64,000 nt of DNA from Posidonia oceanica. Taxonomy: Eukaryota; Streptophyta; Magnoliopsida; Alismatales; Posidoniaceae. Both the position numbers and the translations under genes were made by a program. Location of the stretch: contig JAZBRS010000029.1 in NCBI GenBank assembly GCA_037176725.1, positions 128,497,001 to 128,561,000 on the forward strand, read 5' to 3'. Below are positions 32,507 to 45,609 of this stretch, piece after piece. The first letter of the stretch is position 1. Each line of letters begins with the position of its first letter. Under the pieces are notes generated by a model. It searched no databases and was not told the origin of the DNA. It saw only the letters and a list, made by a program, of their open reading frames with translations.

Positions 32507-33455
32507 TAGAGCAGCGAGTCCTGTCAAGTTACTGCACACAGCAATCCTTGAGGAAGGATGGAACTGTTAGCCTCTGAGCAAAGATGAAGAATGAGCCCAT
32601 GCCTTAAAGGCTCATATAGTGTTCACAGACACAACCACTTCGACCAAAAGGTAAAATATCAGTTTGGCAGGTGAAGGGTTCACTCCCTCACCCGATTCTT
32701 TATTCATAGAACCTCTTTACTTGCCAAATCGAGTTATAGGATGACGGTTCTTTCCCAAGAGTGCTTGTCACACTCGAGGACGAAAAACACTTGACCACAA
32801 CGAATTTCATTCATTCATTTTGCATATGTCCATATGGTTTGGGACCAACCGTACCCCGCCAGCCTAACCTAGCATATAAACCATTCATTGCATTGTGTGT
32901 TGACCTTGCATTAGCATTGTTTGCTTTAATCATGCATCCATGCATTATTTCTCATATCATTGGAAGTGGAGCACAAACAGAGCAATTGTTCTTCAAGAGT
33001 GTTAGAAACCCTTAGAATATGTGATCCTCCCAAAATCAATCAAATTCCTACCTATCTTTTTACAATTATAATCTGAGTAAAATCTCAAACATGATGCCAA
33101 AATTACTTTTTTTTTATCGCGACAGGGTAAATCCCCACGATCTCCTCCTTAGTTTCTGCCCCGTTGAAGTACATCTCTACATGGTTGACATGGTCTTGAC
33201 ACCGGCTGCGACAACTAGCTTCGAAACCAGCTTGACCCCTTCATGCCTGAGCCTTCAATATGACGGTATTTAATCGAACAATTCAGCTGTGTGACAATCT
33301 CCCGAAACTGAATTAGTTCACCCTTTCTTTTTATATTTCTTTAATGTAGTTATCCCTAGTGGCGGATTGTTTGAGACGGAGCTTCTCTCTTCGGGAGATG
33401 CTCAATGGGACCTCATTCTTACCTTGGAGCCGATCTTGTTCCAAGATCAACTCCA
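32507..33455. other. Outer element interior before polypurine tract
   Basis: No gene supported. The segment probably contains the promoter side of the antisense gene and the 3' untranslated region of the element. A few short frames occur on both strands without recognisable content. Confidence 0.4.
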
Positions 33456-33467
33456 ATGAGGGGCATC
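33456..33467 (+). other. Polypurine tract of outer element
   Basis: ATGAGGGGCATC directly precedes TGTAGATC, the LTR start. It matches the inner element's tract in its last nine bases. Confidence 0.7.
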
Positions 33468-33873
33468 TGTAGATCTCCCATTTTCACATTTCCCAAAGTT
33501 CATTAAGGATAGGAACCCTTGATGCGCCCTAAATCACATAACTAAGGACCTATAACACATTTTCCAGATTTTCCAAGATTTAATTAAAAATATCACTTGA
33601 TTTTACTCGGTTCAAGGTTGTTAGCTGTGGTAGAGCTGACACACTCAAACTAGTGGCAAGTTTGAGTCCCCTTTAATACTATCTAATGAGAGTTTATTAG
33701 CTGTGACAGAGTTGATACTCTCATTGCACTCGAATCAGTGGTAGATTTAAGTTTCTTAATGTTAAAGAAGATATTTTTATGATTTCATGAAATTTCTGAA
33801 GTTTTCCGGGCTTCTAACATGTTTCTCTGGATTAAGATAAAAGATAGGGTTAAAAATGCAAAAAGACCAGCTC

Positions 33874-33949
33874 GTTGCCGCTGCATGAGGCGACACATCT
33901 AGTCACCAATTCAAGAGGCGACTAGTATCTTGCCACTCTCTCTCAACAC
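33874..33949. repeat. 21-nt dyads at 28-bp period in outer 3' LTR U3
   Basis: Units at 33874 (GTTGCC-N9-GGCGAC) and 33902 (GTCACC-N9-GGCGAC), with a decayed third near 33929. Scattered GGCGAC half-sites follow near 34250, 34430 and 34515. All upstream of the TATA box. Confidence 0.75.
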
Positions 33950-34597
33950 ATTTTGTCATCCTAGACATTAATATAATATGTGGGATTTTTATAAACTATT
34001 ACAACATTTTTCCCATAATTATTGATAATTTCTATGATTTTTATAGCATTAAATATATGGTATATTATGTATATCATATAATGATAGTTAATTAATGAAC
34101 AATCTAGAAAATCCTAGGGGATTTGGTGACAACCAGGCTTTATCCCGATTTTAGCATGTTTTTAATGTGTCAAAAATCCTTTTTAAAATTCAAAATCACA
34201 TTTAAAATTAAGTCTGGAATATTCTAGTGGATAGGCACTACTATAAGTGGCGACTAGTCGACGTGGATATTTTAATCATATCTTCCACGTCATTTCGACG
34301 TCATTAAAAATAAAATATCTCTTCTAGGCGCTATATATAGCAGCGACTTAATGACGTGGTCTTTTCTATTATCTTTTAATCGTATCCTACACGTCATTGC
34401 CGCATTAGCTCGATGCCATCCCAAGCGGCGAGTTGCTAATGTGGCACATTCTGTTTTCCGATCTGCGGACTTCCACGTCATTTCCACGTCATTAAAATGG
34501 GATATTTGTGCTTGTCGCCGGTCCAATTAGCGACTTGCTAAAATATCTAATCCGTCTCTAGAAAGTTCCTAGATCGTATCCATTCAAGCCCCACACC

Positions 34598-34608
34598 TCT
34601 ATAAAAGG
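34598..34608 (+). promoter_or_regulatory. TATA box of outer 3' LTR
   Basis: TCTATAAAAGG, at the same place as 8637 in the solo LTR. It faces the PTB-like gene about 1.3 kb downstream. Confidence 0.55.
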
Positions 34609-35214
34609 GCCTCGAGAACTAGAGCTCAAGGAAGAGGCATTTTTTAGAGTTAGGAGTTCCTGTAGATATTTCTGAGAGCTAGAGAGGTCTTCCTAGATTA
34701 AGAGAGAGAACCAAAGTCCTCTATTCTATCCCATTTTCTTTTGAGATCCTAGAGATCATAGCTTAGCTGGAGCTCCGTCCGTGCCTCCACTTTCTCACTC
34801 CAAGTCATAGAGCACGAGGGTGAAAGGAGTATCTTCTTCTAATCTAGTTTTATTTTCATTTTGCATTCCTTAATTAGGACCCATAGCATATGCATGCGGG
34901 GAACCACCTCCGATTAGTATTAAACCATTTATTTATGTTATTTCCTGTTTATCTGATCTATTTGCTACACTCAGATTTATCCAGATCTATTCATTTATTT
35001 TGAAGGAAAGGAATATCTCACGTAGCACGAGGATGCCGTTGGATGATATCCTGTCATTGATTTAATGAGCCAACGACCTACACCCATCTCCAACTCCTGT
35101 AGGCATCTTGTCAGTCGGCACAACAAATCGACAAGTGGCGATTACAACAAGTAAACGACATCGTGGAAGCGTCGACTACTTCATTTACACACCCCTTAAA
35201 TTTCAACATCCACA

Positions 35215-35609
35215 ATATCGATTGTTTTTTTTTTTAAATAAAGATATTTTACTGAGGACAATATTAAAAAGATATTCCAATTACTGGCAAAAAGCTCACT
35301 TCCTATAGCTTTTAGAATTAGATTGGCTATTATATTTTTACACATGTTCCAATCAAATGTTCAATCACTGACGTTTGAACAGAAATTGACGATTCAGATT
35401 ACGTTTGATTCGACTTCTAAATCAGAAAAGATTCCACTAAAATCTATGAAGTGAAAATCCAACCACATACTCCCCGAGAGGACTATGAATCCTCGCCCCT
35501 ACATAAATATTTTTATCTCAATTTTTAGTAGAATTGGCAATAAAATTGATTTAAGGGTTCGAATTTGACGTCAACAAACAAACTACCATTTATTAAAAGA
35601 GAGAGAGAG
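35215..35609. other. Intergenic, LTR to PTB-like gene
   Basis: A/T-rich, with a short GA repeat at about 35599-35613 at the likely start of the gene. Nothing else recognised. Confidence 0.4.
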
Positions 35610-35875
35610 AGAGCAGAATCGTACATGAAAATCCTTTGTGTTCGCACGCCCTAATCTCGCACATGTGGCGCGAGTCTCCATCCGATTCGCCGTCAACGCG
35701 AAATAAACACAGCTGCCTACAAGAAGACGAATGAGGAAGAACCCTAACAACAATATCTTCATTTGGTCCAAAAACGACTTCCAGCCTGTGCTCGTCATTC
35801 CTCTTCTCCCATCTCCTCCTTGCAAAATCCGCCTCCTGCCAGAAGCCGAAGGCGCTACATCCATCCAATTCTCAG
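35610..35875 (+). other. PTB3: 5' untranslated exon of PTB-like gene (approximate start)
   Basis: The donor CTCAG|GTAAC at 35875/35876 and the acceptor TTGCAG at 36142 define an intron before the start codon. The transcription start is not visible; I place it after the GA repeat. Confidence 0.5.
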
Positions 35876-36160
35876 GTAACCAACTCCAACTTGTCTGACT
35901 CTCACCTGCAAACCAACTCGCACAATCTTCAATTTCTGGTGCATTTCTTTCAACTCAAAGCCATTGATGCTAGAAATTTACGTTGATTTAGGTCTTTCCA
36001 TGTAGAAGATTCTTCCAATCTAAATATTCCTGGATTTGAGCAGTAGGAATTAGGTGGCTTTTACTCAATTCTGCGATTGCTCATGCGTTGACACTTTTTT
36101 TAATTTTTACTTGATTATATTTGTTTGCATTTTCGCTTGCAGCTGTGGGCACTGGGAAAG

Positions 36161-39100
36161 ATGTCTTCACTGCCCAGTCAACCCCAATTCCGCTACACTC
36201 AACCACCGTCGAAAGTGCTTCATTTGCGGAATTTACCCTACGAGTGCATCGAAGAGGAGCTGATCGAGTTGGGGAAGCCGTTTGGTAGAATTGTTAACAC
36301 AAAATGCAATGTTGGAGCAAACAGAAACCAGGCCTTTGTGGAATTTGTGAGTGTGCTGTTTGAACGCTTTGACTTCGTATGCGTTATTTATCCGTGATTA
36401 GCCGGGGCTGAATGGATATCGTTTTTTTTTTTTTCCGTTGTTTGTGCCGTTTGCTGCAGGAGAATCTAAACCAAGCCATCGGCATGATTTCTTACTACAC
36501 TTCGTCTCCGGATCCAGCTCAGGTGCGGGGGAAAACCGTCTACCTTCAGTACTCCAACAGGCAAGAAATCACCAATAGCAAAACCACAGGGGATGTTGTT
36601 GGCAATGTGTTGCTAGTGACAGTTGAGGGTGTTGAGGCTGGTGATGTCAGCATTGATGTCTTACACTTGGTAAGGATATCACAGTTTTTCTGTTCTTAGG
36701 AATAAATTGTGTGGTTTACTCCATGATGGCCCATGGCTCATAATGTACGCAGTATGTAACTCTCTCTATGGTAGTTCGTCTCATGTACAGGAGGATGCTG
36801 GATATGCTAGAGTCCTCTGCAAGTATGTTGTAGTTATTGTTCAGCTTTGTTTGACACAAATCCAAATGGGTTAGCAGGTCCATGTCACGGAAACATCTTC
36901 AATGGAAGCCTACTGCATCAGGAGAAGCGCATGTGTGTTTGTCTCCTCTCCCTTGCCTACCCTGACTCTCCACCCTTCTCCCCTCCTTTAATCTATTTCT
37001 ATAGTTTTAGGGGCTATTCTGCATCTCTCTTTTCTATCCCTTTCCCTTTGTTCTAGATCCACTAAAATGGAAAAATAATTACCCTTATTAATAGTTATAT
37101 TGTCTGCATTTTTTTAAATTCCAACAACTACAAGTACTCACTGAATGTACAAATAGTAGGCATTTATATTTTATGAAAATTATTATATACAAGTTTTAAA
37201 TGTAAAATTGTTGTTTTTCATAGTTTCTTAAACTGTCTAACACGAATAGTGATTTGTAGGCAACAAAATGAGTATCAAGTGTTTGGCATTGACACTGATA
37301 CTGGCAGGCTGAACCTTAAAAGTAAGACACAAACTACAATTGTATCAGTGTAAAAATATAAATTCTTTGTAAGGAATATACTAGATATATACTTTGAGTC
37401 TTGACTAAAAGAACAAAAGAAGATTTAAGAAAAAAATTCAAGGAAAAGCTTTATAAGCATTAGATCGTGATATCTGTTGGTCAAAACAACGTATGGTTCA
37501 CATAAACCAAGCCACTTCAACAATGTCGCTGTGTTGCAAGGTGTCCAAACACGTGTAGACATGTATTAATGTGGGTATCCTGTCGAAGAGTGTTGACGTG
37601 TGATTTTTCCCCAAAGAAGAAGTGTCCCCTGAATCATAGAGTGCATTAGTTGCATACCAGTCCCCCATCTTTGTTCTCCTTTCCATCTTAGAAGGAAAAG
37701 GGTGGTTCGTCTTATTTACACTCTCCTCTTATATAATGGACTACCATATAGTAAAGAAAGTGGTTGGTGAGCGATTGCAAGTCACCATGAGGTTGGATAT
37801 ATTGCAAAGTTGTGTTGATGAATTACTGATTAGAATTGGAGGCTTAATTTGTAAATGACTTTGGGAAGGAACATGCTGAAAGAACAAGGGCAATACTACT
37901 TGTGGTAACACAGCTTTTTTTTAATAAGATTCAGACGTTTCTTCACAATTCAAGGGAGTGCTTCTACATCCAGATGCTTATATTGGGGGGAACATCTTTT
38001 GACATTGTGGTGCTACTATAAGTTACCTATGTACTATAGTACTATCTCTTATGGTATTTTATGCATGCATTCATTGTTCATGCAGTTTGAGTTTTTGCTT
38101 CTTATGGGACGTGCATTCATGCATTTGTTGTTCCATGCAGTTCTTATTTTCTGCTGTAACTAGGAGTCCAGTTCTACAACCATGTGATCAACTATTCCGT
38201 GCTTTGTGGTCATTTAATTCTATAATGTCAGAATGCTTGGCAATTCATTTTAGCATGAAATTATCAGGATCTCTGTCTCAAAATTTTATTTTTATCTGCT
38301 ATATCCTTGTATCTCCCTGACATGCATAAGTCAAGTTTCAAATATATCTTGTTGCTTATATTTGTTTTTCTTCCCTTTTTTCCCATGACTTTGTCCTTAT
38401 CAAAAGTACCCAAGCAATACATTTGGGGAGGGACAATATAGTATATATCATATATCATTATAACACATAATTAGGATTGGAATGTTTGGGATCTTATTAT
38501 TGTGAATTTGTGATGATGCAGGTATTTTCTGCTTTTGGCTTTGTTCATAAGATTGCAACCTTCGAGAAGACGGCTGGTTTTCAGGTCATCCTTGGTTATT
38601 TTAGCAAATTCTTATCATGGTTTCTTTTGCAAGCTAAGTTTGTTGTGTACATTTTCCTGTATCTTGATAGAATGTTTTGCCTTCAGGCACTGGTCCAGTT
38701 CTCTGATTTGCAAACAGCATCTTCTGCAAAAGACTCACTAGATGGAAGAAGCATTCCAAGGTGAGCTTGTGTCAGTTATCATATGTGGATACATGCCGTC
38801 TAGCATATAGCTGATGTAGTATTTGCTTGCAATCTGCAGGTATTTGCTTCAAGAACATGTAGGGCCATGTACACTAAGGATTACGTATTCAGCTCATACT
38901 GATTTGAATGTAAAATTCCAAAGTCACAGGAGCAGGTGAGTGCTAGTTACTTAAAACCTTGTAAATTTTGTATCAGAATACTTTGAAAACACTAGTTGCT
39001 AACCTTAATATCTAAATCTAACACACCTCTAACTTGCAACATTTAGGTAGTGTTTGGTAATGCTTATGGGAGAGTAGGTTATTCTAGCAAGCCAGCTTTT

Positions 39101-42100
39101 TCAAAAAAGCTAACCTAGTTTTTTGAAACAAATATTTTCGAAAGATTTTGTACAGAAGTGAGAAGCTAATGTATTGAAATGATGTAACGTAAAATTTGGG
39201 ATTTGGTTCAACTTTTGAAGGAATAATCAATTTTTTTAAAGCTGGTCCCGTGATCGTTACCAAACAGCTCCTTAATAAGGTTGATATATGAGGTTCACTG
39301 TGGAAGGTTGTTAACTATTGCAGTTTGACTGTCTTGTTGATAACTCAGGCTTAAAGCATTATATATTTATTCCTTCTGGGTATTGAAAGGCTGGAGCCAT
39401 CATGTCTTGGAATTACTCTCTAGTTTGTTGTTTTTACTTATTGAATAACTTTGAGTTGCAGAAGACCTCAACCTATGATTTTATACGGCCATGGAGCTTT
39501 TACTGATTTTTTTTACACACTATATATTGATAAGTGGTGCTTGGGAAATTGTCAACAAATTGAAGTGACTCCTTTTTTCTTAGAAAAGCGACTCCTCCTG
39601 ATATGACTATTTTTGGTGTCTATCATCAAAAGTGTAGTTTTGTGATGAAAGTTCATGGTCCTCTTGTATGAGCAAGTGTTGAAAAAGGTGAGCATGTGTT
39701 AGGACGGAACATGTGATAGTCAATTGTAATAGGAGTAAAAGTTCATTTACCTACTTACCTTTTTTTTTGCAGATCATAGCTTGATTGAAACTTGTTTAAT
39801 AATTATTTCAGTTGTCAAAACAAGTCTGTAATTGCATAGTCTTGGTCAAAACTCCAAGTGACAAGGTCTCAACTTTGAGCAGAGCAAAGTTCTCTTCCAT
39901 AATAATATTTTTAATTTTAGTTTGAGGAGCTTCTGTCTTGAAATAATATTTAATTTTTTGAGGATGTTCTTTTTTCTCATAACACTCAATTGTCCCTTTT
40001 TTGTAAACTTCTCTAAGTTATGAAGCTTGATTTCCCATTGGCACCAGGCTAGTGAATTAATCTTTTGTGGTGACAAGATATATGACTAAAAAAATGTATT
40101 CAGTACTATTCTCTCCTGATGTTCTCTCTTTTTTCTTATCTTGGTATATAAATAATAATCTTCTCTTTGATTATATTTGTTTGCATATTCATTTATCTCT
40201 ACCAACTTGTCTTTCTTAGAGAACTAGACCATATGGGACTGCATAATCAATATTTATATTTATTTTACTTTTTCTGTTTTTCATTTTAATGATCTATGGT
40301 TGCGAGGTGGGTATGGTTGGATTAAGACTTTATTATTTTTTTTTTTTAGATGATTCTTGTGTGAGATATGAATAATTCAATTTGTCAGTATTGTGTAAAT
40401 TGTTTTATTCCTTTATAGGATTCTCTTGTGGGATATGAATCAGTCAATTTCCTAATATTTTGCAACAACCAGATGTGCTATTATAAAATATATAATTGAC
40501 TGTTTTCTCTTGATGTTAACTGGTGTTTCTTTTAGATTATTTAATCTCTTAAGCAGGCTTGCTTAAATTTTCTTTGATTTGTATTTATATATCATAGCTT
40601 CAACAATTATTCAAATTGAATGAACAGTTATTTCATTTAATTTGGGTTTAACTTATGTTGTCTTGTTGTCAAACGGATATTGTTGGTTAAGGCACTGTTG
40701 ATGTTATGTTATATTTCTTTGTCTAATGATTCTCTTGTGAGATGTAGTTATCAGCCAATTTGCCACTATAGTCGCCGAGAATTGTATTGCATACTAAACA
40801 GCTTTGCAAATACCAGAAACAAAAAGGCTTTTAGAAAGTTGTTATTTATTAATCTTTCTCCCTGCAAAACAAAATCGCATCAATTTATTTCATCTATTCT
40901 CTTGCATAATTTTCTAATCTTTCTTAAATCTAGCTATCTTTCATTATTTTCCTTAATTTTCTTTATACAATCTGTACGTCAATTTTGCCAATTGCTTATT
41001 GGTCAGGGACTACACTAATCCATATCTTCCCGTGGCCCCATCAGCTATTGATGGAAATGGACAGGTGAGTTATATGAAATAGGTGATTAGAAGAGATTAC
41101 ATCAAATTCTTGAGTGATTATGCATTTTGTTATATACTGCTATTGATTGCATTCTTGGATGACAATTGCACAACTGCAGTTTACTGAGAGTTCCGATGGT
41201 AAGAAACAAGAACTGGAGAGCAATGTTCTACTTGTGTCCATTGAAAACATGCAGTATGCTGTGACCATCGATATTCTTCACACGGTAGATATTTTACTTT
41301 CTGTAACTAATGCTAAACTCTAGTGCGCTTTAACCTCATAGTAGCACTTTTGGTTGTCTTACCTGATAGGTATTTTCCAATTTTGGTACTGTTCAAAAGA
41401 TTGCCATTTTTGAGAAGAAAGGGTTTCAGGCACTAATTCAGTACCCTGGTAAGCATCAGATATTCTAAAATTATCTTGCCTATCGGGATCATTAGAATAG
41501 TACTGTTCCTCTTAAGGTTACCAATTTCAACTTGTTGCAGATGTACAAACTGCAATCACTGCAAAGGAAGCCTTAGAAGGCCATTGCATTTATGATGGGG
41601 GATTTTGCAAGCTTAACCTCACATATTCACGTCATACCAATCTCAATGTCACGGTAATACACTTTGCCCACTACGAAAGAGATATTATCAGATAATGACA
41701 TGCACATGAGGGTAATTCTTCGTGGCATGGAAGATTTGTTTTAATTATGGCATGAATTCCCAGTTTCACATCAATCAAATGTCCTGCTGGATACTCATAC
41801 TTTGTTTTCATATTCTGAATTAAACACATTTTTAATGACATGAAGAATTATGCTACATTATAGGACAATAAGCATGACTATTGTATGCATGTTTTATGTA
41901 ATATGATTACATTTGCCTCTGCAAATGGATTTTCTGCTTTTTTTTCTTCATTCTGCATGTATCCTATTTGTTTGCCTTCCCACATTATTTGCTCTCCTAT
42001 GGTATGTTACTTAAAATTGTCTTGTTTGTAGAAAATTTTGCTTCAGTTTTTTCTATGTAAATTTGTAGATAATTTGTTTTCATTTTAGGGTCTGTTTGAT

Positions 42101-42713
42101 AACGATTATTGAGACCAATTTTTTTTAAAAAATGTTTATTCTTGAAAAGCTGAACCAAACACCATTTTTTGCAACAAATTATTTCTATACGTCAGTTTCT
42201 TGTTTGTACATAAAAACTTTAAAATATGCTGATTTCAAAAAACTGTGAAGACTAGTTTTTTCAAAAACACTTTGTTTATGAGAATAGTCTGTTTTTTCAT
42301 AATTGTTACTAAACGCTACTTTAGAATATTAATCATGCATGGTGTGCTTATTGCTGTAGATAAACAATGACCGGGGTCGAGATTACACAAGCCCGAATGC
42401 TGTGGTGCTCGACGGACGGCCTTCAATCCTGGGGCAGCAACCAGTTCCGGTTCTTGGTCCCAACCCCCTTCAATACATTGCCTACCCTTCCACAGGAGCT
42501 AATCCAATTGCAAGTTGGAATGCTGGGATTAGTCCAGCTGCTGCACCCACCCAGAATCCAAGTCACTTCTATCCACCACCACCTCCTCCTGGGTCAACTC
42601 CAAACATGATGCACATGCCTGGCCATGCGACCCAACAACAGCTTCACAATCCCAGGCCTTATATGCCTGCCAAAGCAACCCAACATTTCCCTGTGCGACC
42701 CTACCACTTCTGA
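36161..42713 (+). CDS. PTB3: Polypyrimidine tract-binding protein homolog, PTB3 type
   Basis: The gene product is a nuclear/cytoplasmic RNA-binding protein of 445 residues that binds pyrimidine-rich RNA and modulates alternative splicing; plant PTB3 is about this size. Coding exons with GT..AG borders and consistent phase: 36161-36346, 36460-36669, 38522-38584, 38687-38760, 38840-38935, 41007-41064, 41180-41284, 41370-41448, 41541-41653, 42360-42713. A 5' untranslated exon ends at 35875 and rejoins at 36143. RRM1 (about 18-97) starts KVLHLRNLPYE and has NQAFVEF; RRM2 (about 112-195) and RRM3 (about 243-323) have the matching VLLV..(E) and DILH..VFS.FG segments. The C-terminal 110 residues are Pro/Asn/Gln/His-rich. 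The start ATG follows a short leader after the acceptor; no in-frame ATG lies closer upstream in the exon. No stop or frameshift is present, so the gene looks intact. Confidence 0.93.
39046..39271. mobile_element. Tourist-like (PIF/Harbinger) MITE in PTB intron
   Basis: 226 bp with inverted ends GGTAGTGTTTGGTAATG and, from the other side, GGAGCTGTTTGGTAACG (13 of 17 match), flanked by TTA at 39043-39045 and 39272-39274. The TTA target and GTTTGG ends are the Tourist signature. It lies in the 2.07-kb intron after exon 38840-38935. Confidence 0.75.
42088..42320. mobile_element. Tourist-like MITE in last PTB intron
   Basis: 233 bp starting GGGTCTGTTTGATAACGATT and ending, read inward, AGTAGCGTTTAGTAACAATT, flanked by TTA at 42085-42087 and 42321-42323. 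It ends 40 bases before the last coding exon (42360). The interior also folds on itself through A/T-rich arms. Confidence 0.7.
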
Positions 42714-45609
42714 CGTGAGTTTGTATTCTCTGCTCATCTCTACTTCTTCCGGTTGTCTTGTTTTGCATTCGTTAGAAAATGTGTTGGATCCTAGTATGCC
42801 ATTCCACATCATCACAATTGCACGTTCATGTAATCCAAACAGAAAAAGGAAGTTTTATTTGCTTAATCTTACACCAAATATTTGCTACATTCTGTTTTGG
42901 ATTGTTTGGAGTTTGTGTGATATATGCCATTTCTTTTCGAGATATTTTCTAGATTTTTTCTTGAAGAGTACTCGAAAAGAGTTTATTATCTTTGTCGACT
43001 ATAATATATGAATTCGTGATAGCTTAAGAACCACTGTCCAAAACGTTACTTTATATGGTCTCGAAAAATAATTGAAAGATCCACGTAATGTATAATGGAT
43101 CCATGTTCAACTCTGATTTGTTTACTTTGAATCGATCTTGGATGCACCCAGAGAAATCGAATCTGAATTGAACATAAGCTTGATTCGGTGAACAACTGCA
43201 CTCTGGAAACATTTTGGTTGATCAAAATCTTGTGCACGATCATGCCGCCTTAAAAAGCTGAAAAATCCAGAAAACTAGCAGTGTTTGATCAACAACAAAA
43301 AATAAACTGAAAGCAAGGAGGAGAAATATCATATGCGGAAAATATCATATGAGATGGTACGCACGAAATGCTGTTTCACGGTGTGTTCTAGCGGAAGTGT
43401 TTCTGAAGAGTAGTCGGCCCAAGAATAGTTTGTAAGGAAAATTTGGTTCAGAACTTCTTGATTCAAATTTAAGAATCAGCATTTTGCCAATGTGTATAAC
43501 TCTTTCTCGGTTTAGTAGAACTTCTCCAGGAGAAGCTAATGTTATAGAATCTATCTCTAATGCTCTGGCAAACACGTTGTGAGATTCTCTCTTCTTCTTC
43601 TTTTTCATATATGGAGTGACATATGACATCCTAAATTATGCAAAGTTATTTGTAGTACTTGCCTAGCATCTGCTAATCTACACCATCTTCTTTACGAGTC
43701 CAAATTTAACTTAGCAAGTCGTTAATAATGAAATTATCTTATTACAACCCTCTTACAGGAAACCACCTCCAAACCGACACTAATAATATCGATTCGATTA
43801 CATTACAGCAAAGGTAATGAATGATATGGTACAACAATTTTTGAGAGATTTTACAGTGGGACTCCATCCATAGTCCTTGACTCCTTCCGCATCTTTCCCT
43901 GGAGGATCCAAATCCTCCTTCGAGAACCTACAATTTTCTACTTGTCCAATCATAATTACCGACATCCTATTATGATATCTGCCTACGTAGACCCGTGGAT
44001 GACAACATGCTCAAGATATTTTAGTTAATTTGTTTAACAAGTCTATTAGTAGCTGAGTAATATCAGGAATGGATGTCATTAGTGGGATATGTTTCGTGTG
44101 TTCTATTGAAAGCCCGATGTTGACCGAAATGAGAATCGACAATTATCATCCAACAACAAAGAAATTTTGTGTTTAGTAGGATTTGCCATCTCGAATCGAC
44201 CTTTATCTTTTGTGTATGTATCACATTATTAGTGGCGTCGATTTTACATACACCAGAAAAGATATCAAAGACTCTTAAAGGAGGTAAACATCATCTTTTT
44301 CGTGGGACTATCGGAAAACCCAATAGTGGAGAGTCCTTGATATAGGGCTAGTCCTCAGACCGGACTGGACTTCGGGAGCCCTGACCTATAAAATAACCCG
44401 AATCTTAATGACTTTTAACATACAAAATCAATCAACAACAACTTAAAAATCTTATTCTAACCTTCTAACCCTAAGTGATACCTGACTTTGAGTATAGAGG
44501 TAACCAGATCGATCCTCGGTACCATCAGACTTGCTTTCTTTTATCTTGTATAGTAATTTTATTTTATTTTTTTTGATTAGTAAGCGTAGGTTTCTGATGG
44601 TGTACGTCTTCGTAATAAATCCCAAAAATATCAACAATATTGATTCGAACCAAGAGGATGGAGTCTCCATAGCAATTGGCTCCAAACAAAACATCCAATC
44701 CCAATCGATCAAAAACACCTAAGGGTGCACATGATTCAGTTCGCTTCTGACAAAAACCATGAACTAAACTGTACCTATCGGTTCTGACTATATTAAAATC
44801 GAATCAAACCATATATGTACTTGGAATCGAATCGAACCGTCCAAAATTCGATCGATTCGGTTCTCGATTTTCAATCTAAATATTTATCAAAACATAATTC
44901 AATAATATTATTAAAAAATAATTAATGAAAGTTACAACCACAATTATCATTTGCAATCATGAAGGTAGAATAATATGCATACTGCCTCTAGTTTTATAAA
45001 CTTATAATCCAACCAAAATTATCTTTATTTATAATTAGTCAACGATGATTAAGAATGCCATCATAATCTAATCTGTTATAAACTTATAATCTAGTTTATC
45101 AAGAATGCCATTCATTTACATAAATAAATGTAAATCAGCTAATATAAATGGATAGTGCAGAATCATTCAATTATTACATGAAATGAAATGAAATATGTAA
45201 GCCAATAATGAATTGCTGGGTCGACAATCTAATCTCCATTCAGCTATTTACAATACCTATTTTAATTTTTAAATGCATTATATTGAAAATAAATCAAACA
45301 AAATCAAGTAAAAACAATAAATATCACACTATCAAAAGTAATTTTAAGAAAATATGCTATTAACTAATAATAAATGAATGGTAGAATTTTAAACCTATTT
45401 AATCTAATAATAGATAAAAAATAGAGATGTAAAATAATTATATATATATATAATATATTGCTCGATTTCCGATTTGATTCGTTTACCTAAAAACACCATC
45501 GTGCCCCTGTTCGTCTGTTCCACACATTCCCGTGTTGACCACGGCACCAAACACAACCCAAACCCTATATCCATCCCCAATTCTCCACCCTCCATTCCCC
45601 ACCACAACC
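42714..45609. other. 3' flank of PTB-like gene and intergenic region
   Basis: A GTGAGT donor follows the stop codon by one base (42715), so a 3' untranslated intron is possible; I could not fix an acceptor. The rest is A/T-rich with no gene supported. A possible transposon end, TAAGGGTGCACATGATTC, is at 44720 but has no partner that I can see. A TA run is at about 45440-45456. Confidence 0.4.

Larger units (their letters stand above)
33468..35214 (+). mobile_element. Outer element 3' LTR (1747 bp)
   Basis: Starts TGTAGATCTCCC after a polypurine tract and ends CATCCACA. The last 330 bases pair with 1-329. The first 170 bases resemble the start of the solo LTR (shared CGCCC...AAACC phrases). 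TATA box at 34598. It separates the repeat cluster from the gene island; the PTB-like gene begins only about 400 bases downstream. Confidence 0.8.

Noticed and set aside
35599..35613. GA microsatellite
   Set aside because: Short simple repeat; noted only as a possible core-promoter landmark, not a separate element.
44720..44850. Possible hAT-type MITE starting GGGTGCACATGATTC
   Set aside because: Only one end could be seen and no target duplication was found.
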